Positions 62,301 to 64,000 of a stretch of 64,000 bases of DNA are shown here, piece after piece. Source of the stretch: Oleidesulfovibrio alaskensis DSM 16109 (GTDB lineage: Bacteria > Desulfobacterota > Desulfovibrionia > Desulfovibrionales > Desulfovibrionaceae). Location: assembly GCF_000482745.1 (NCBI RefSeq), contig NZ_AXWQ01000016.1, positions 1 to 64,000 on the forward strand, read 5' to 3'. Position 1 is the first letter of the stretch. Each line of letters opens with the position of its first letter. Under the pieces are notes generated by a model, which had not been told where the DNA came from, made no database searches, and saw only the letters and a list, made by a program, of their open reading frames with translations. The position numbers were made by a program, and so were the translations under genes.

Positions 62301-62904
62301 ACACCGTCAGCGGAGCACCACCGGGGGCAGGCAGAGGTACCGCCGTTCCCGTGGTCATGATGCGCTGCCAGCCTTCGGCTGAATCAGCAGAGGGGATGTA
62401 CAGCTCCACCGGTGCAGGGATGGTAGGCCCGAGTTGCAGAACCGGCCCCTGCAGCAGCGCATGGCGCGGTTCCGGGGTTTCCTGCGGCTCTTCTGCCGTA
62501 CTGTTTTGTCCGTCGCGCTCAACAGAAGAAAGTGCAAATCGTACGGAGTCCGGCAGGGGCTGTGCTTTGTCCGCACGAAAAGGCGGAAGGGCGGCGGCAT
62601 TACGGTTTCCGTCATCCAGCAGGGTAAGACGCAGCCAGACGGCGCGGGCTCCGCCAAGGGGTGAAACATCGTCAAAGTGCCTGAATTGCTGCCTCATTCT
62701 TGGCGACGCCACCTGTGTGATGGTAAGCGACCCGCCTGCGTCGGGCAGAACCTCCATGAACGGCTTGACCCACATGCGTGATTCAAGCTCGTCCAGCGGT
62801 ACGGAAGCGATACCCGAAGCACCGCCGGATGCCGGAACGGTCAGTAAGACAAAAAGACTTATTATGAATGCACAATGACTGTAAAAACGTAGACTATACC
62901 GCAT
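59341..62904 (-). CDS. 7TMR-type hybrid histidine kinase with long acidic linker
   Basis: The protein has 1187 residues from ATG at 62904 (AGGA six bases before). A signal-like helix, a periplasmic DISM-type beta domain (about 30-220) and seven membrane helices (about 225-425) lead to HisKA (RVSHDLRTPLTAMLSTIEEL), HATPase (LLGNAIRF, DTGVGIP, YGGMGLGLSI) and a receiver (VMVDARMPEMSGP). A roughly 250-residue stretch rich in Ala, Glu, Thr and Pro follows, then a helical Hpt-like end. A clear HxxKG phosphotransfer motif is not visible there (EHIAAQLGLQALRRIA), so that domain may be degenerate. The stimulus is unknown. Confidence 0.88.
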   Translation of the reverse strand: MRYSLRFYSHCAFIISLFVLLTVPASGGASGIASVPLDELESRMWVKPFMEVLPDAGGSLTITQVASPRMRQQFRHFDDVSPLGGARAVWLRLTLLDDGNRNAAALPPFRADKAQPLPDSVRFALSSVERDGQNSTAEEPQETPEPRHALLQGPVLQLGPTIPAPVELYIPSADSAEGWQRIMTTGTAVPLPAPGGAPLTVYLRIAGAPGPWFQPTLHPAGDSLDDAVRAAKPMHLLQGALLALILLHIAMAATAKSVWRLWAAAATAAVLLHSLSPVAAATLFSWRSVAALFLPGIAVLVLAQTGRSLLRTDESQRADRLFALCMAAGAIAALLPLIPGFSGLHRALPLWPLLCVLPALPALLRWQDGVSGAGRYMLACLLPATGTVAGMGAALSPDAPYWASLGPALGTAGGLLCLAIAPDSKRCVPAAAPEQNDTAEQHAFEQQEPHLTAGALLARVSHDLRTPLTAMLSTIEELTASLPAHTGRKQLALLQSAGRNLQLQINDLLDAARAAKGRTDLKAVRFNLHHVLEEAHDIALIKAGRKGLQLSWFMSPHLPVNFLGDPDRILQIVLNLLGNAIRFTDEGTIRLSVERVDDSTDPGHLRFTISDTGVGIPLENPYAVFDSFCVSPGTGSGRYGGMGLGLSITRDLVSMMGGVVCLESAPASGTTVSFTLRLQPASKLPHGMPSCLGRQPGLVLVADDIASNRQLLSFFLEDTPLVLIEARSGAEALRVFRRRLPSLVMVDARMPEMSGPETVRALREAETELGLMPGPVFGVVKAGDEQGAEAMRQAGCSAILLRPFTRGTLLSAVSETIAAMENPAQEPATAPECTVPAGGHTAAHSAQTMQQADITGGQQAHHETAEEPAETEPLLSAVNPMFFHNEERKLQNGAATVEQPETCSGPEADGCATEHAASAAENTETDSVAAQQTAAAMPPEQSAAPVDTPSLEHFETSRSVKTTEVDTAAQKSHELAGTAEDDPADEESPLPDDDGDAMPPVNIPSVLTPETFARISAAVAALAEPEPAAPAGLAREEKPYPDTDGAEKADVFSVMKPQAEQAAEQHDTAGIRQYAADAEPPAELPAQLQGLSDSISAGRGAMLHNDLPRTGAAAAAIEHIAAQLGLQALRRIARCVCDAAAANDADAVQDLFAELESATVRNRKAMEDLFRMQTVLRQNGKQGTGQP

Positions 62905-62948
62905 GAACATCCTGAATATGGCGGAAAGGGTGGTATAAAAGTAAAAAA

Positions 62949-62969
62949 GCCGGACAGGCCGGTGCCGGC
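62949..62969 (-). terminator. Second minus-strand terminator between the TPR and kinase genes
   Basis: GCCGG (62949-62953) and CCGGC (62965-62969) form a short stem, followed on the minus strand by TTTTTTAC. It may end read-through from the TPR gene. Confidence 0.55.
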
Positions 62970-63076
62970 AAAAGCCATCGGTCTACCGGAATTGATAGAG
63001 TGTTTTGCCGGTCTTGTCACGTTGCGGCACCATCAAGCGCTGTCTGCCCATGTGCCGTTGCCCGCTGTCTATAAAA

Positions 63077-63103
63077 AAGCCGGACGCGCTGGGCATCCGG
63101 CTT
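63077..63103 (-). terminator. Terminator of the TPR-protein gene
   Basis: AAGCCGGA (63077-63084) pairs with TCCGGCTT (63096-63103); TTTTTTAT follows on the minus strand, 23 bases past the stop. Confidence 0.85.
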
Positions 63104-63125
63104 AAGGACAGGTCGCGGCAGGTGG

Positions 63126-63749
63126 TTACTGGCCCTGCAGCTGGCGCAGCATATCCCGTACCGGTGTACCGCCCGGTGTGCGGGCTTCGGGATTCAGGCG
63201 CAGCAGCTCTTGCCACGCGGCAAAAGCTTCTTCTTTTCTGTTCAGGTCATGGTACAGAACAATGCCCTTGTTGAACCGCGAAACCTCGTGGGACGGATCA
63301 GCAGCGATGGCTTGGTCAAAGGTTTCAACGGCACGGCGGTGCTGGTGGTCTCTGCGGTACATTACTCCCAGATCGGTCAGCACATCAGCATCACCGGGTT
63401 TGATCTGCAATGCCTTTTCGTATGCCCGTATGGCGGGGCGTGGCTGGTTTGTGTCAAAATACAGGTGGCCCAGTTTGACCCATGCGGCATGCTCTTCGGG
63501 ATGTTTCTGAACATATTCCTCAAGGTCGAGTATCTGCCCCGTCTGCTGAGGCGGTACCTGCTGGGCGGGGGCCTGTTGATGTACTGCGGCCTGTTGTGAG
63601 TGGGTGAACACGGTTGTCAGCAGGTTGCCTGCGTACAGCCCTGCCAGCAAGGCAACCCCGACGGCGACATACAGGGTGGAGCGTTTCACATAGGCGCCTT
63701 TTTCAACAAGCGCCGCAATTTCCCTGAGTTCCTGTTTGCTTAAAGCCAT
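63126..63749 (-). CDS. Membrane-anchored TPR protein
   Basis: The protein has 207 residues. An N-terminal cytoplasmic segment (MALSKQELREIAALVEKG) and one membrane helix (TLYVAVGVALLAGLYAGNLL) are followed by a Gln/Pro/Ala linker and three tetratricopeptide repeats: HAAWVKLGHLYFDTNQPRPA, DVLTDLGVMYRRDHQHRRAV and EVSRFNKGIVLYHDLNRKEE. The layout resembles the CcmH/NrfG-type and related scaffold proteins, but no cytochrome-maturation gene is adjacent. GAGG lies seven bases before ATG. Role: protein-protein scaffold at the membrane. Confidence 0.85.
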   Translation of the reverse strand: MALSKQELREIAALVEKGAYVKRSTLYVAVGVALLAGLYAGNLLTTVFTHSQQAAVHQQAPAQQVPPQQTGQILDLEEYVQKHPEEHAAWVKLGHLYFDTNQPRPAIRAYEKALQIKPGDADVLTDLGVMYRRDHQHRRAVETFDQAIAADPSHEVSRFNKGIVLYHDLNRKEEAFAAWQELLRLNPEARTPGGTPVRDMLRQLQGQ

Positions 63750-63924
63750 TATAACCTCGTGTGAGTGTGCCTGAACGTGGTTTTAAAAACCGGTGCCACA
63801 AAACGGTGTACGAGTTGATACCTGCCTGTGGAATATAAGGCAAGGCGGCACGGGCATCATATAAAGGGGGCGGTGCAGCAGGCAGGCTAAAAACGGATAA
63901 AGTGAGAAAAAGTGAAAAAGTGTG

Positions 63925-63953
63925 TTGACACCCGAAGGCGGAAAGCATAAATA
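63925..63953 (+). promoter_or_regulatory. Strong promoter, probably of an rRNA operon
   Basis: TTGACA (63925-63930) and TAAATA (63948-63953) are separated by 17 bases. The bases after the -10 are CCCCC, the GC-rich discriminator typical of stable-RNA promoters under stringent control. An A-rich stretch (AGTGAGAAAAAGTGAAAAAG) just upstream could act as an UP element. No protein gene follows in the window. 63750-63924 otherwise holds no gene. Confidence 0.7.
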
Positions 63954-63976
63954 CCCCCTTCGTCGCAAGGCGAAAA

Positions 63977-63986
63977 GCTCTTTGAC
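63977..63986 (+). promoter_or_regulatory. boxA-like antitermination signal of an rRNA leader
   Basis: GCTCTTTGAC matches the boxA core of rRNA leaders (TGCTCTTTAACA in E. coli) and the 'CTCTTTGACA' often seen before 16S genes in other bacteria. With the promoter 25 bases upstream it implies that a 16S-23S-5S operon starts right after the window. Confidence 0.65.
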
Positions 63987-64000
63987 CAGTCAGCACCGGA

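Noticed and set aside
1..64000. CRISPR arrays and tRNA genes
   Set aside because: No regularly spaced repeats and no tRNA-like cloverleaf with a GTTCGA arm were found on reading both strands; a dedicated scan could still find a degenerate one.

Overview
The window is bacterial, GC-rich and dense with genes. It suggests a Desulfovibrionaceae sulfate reducer, closest in gene order to Oleidesulfovibrio (Desulfovibrio) alaskensis; that match is from memory of the family, not a search. Supporting signs are an NfnAB electron-bifurcating transhydrogenase joined to a fumarate reductase/fumarase/malic enzyme operon, an isethionate sulfite-lyase locus with its TRAP transporter, several sigma-54 activators, and a gene that only makes sense if an in-frame TGA is read as selenocysteine.

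Layout. 1-11.9 kb is a graveyard of mobile DNA: a phage gene running off the left edge, a chemoreceptor 3' scrap, a higBA toxin-antitoxin pair, two inverted remnants of one IS3-family element (1857-2164 and 8686-8938), and between them a serine recombinase with two ParB/RepB-like proteins, a CI-type repressor and a broken conjugation/mobilisation segment. An AbiC-like scrap follows, then part of a phage tail operon (baseplate J, DUF2590, tape-measure tail) with a second higBA pair inserted on the opposite strand. 11.9-19.6 kb holds ordinary genes: an acyltransferase, a FadR-type regulator with a visible operator, a TauE-type permease, a methyltransferase, a FemAB protein and Rnk.

19.8-30.0 kb (minus strand) is one apparent operon frdCAB-fumAB-mae-DASS transporter-nfnAB. 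It takes up a C4-dicarboxylate, interconverts malate and fumarate, oxidises malate to pyruvate with NADPH, reduces fumarate, and rebalances NADPH/NADH/ferredoxin through Nfn. A sigma-54 promoter lies in front of frdC, and a histidine kinase/NtrC-type regulator pair lies just upstream. At 34.05 kb is a DsbA/FrnE-family oxidoreductase with a Sec-Pro-Phe-Cys active site and a SECIS-like hairpin.

34.8-42.8 kb is a YgeV/YgeX/YgeY-like catabolic locus: a divergent sigma-54 activator, a sigma-54 promoter, RidA, diaminopropionate ammonia-lyase, an M20 hydrolase, a sodium/solute symporter and a D-aminoacylase. 43.2-53.2 kb is the isethionate locus (sigma-54 activator, islB, islA, TRAP DctQM and DctP) plus a divergent amidohydrolase-like gene; both transcription units carry sigma-54 promoters. 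53.4-63.7 kb holds a chemoreceptor, EttA, a TetR regulator, a large hybrid kinase with a response regulator, and a TPR protein. The last 80 bases look like the promoter and boxA leader of a ribosomal RNA operon that begins just beyond the window.
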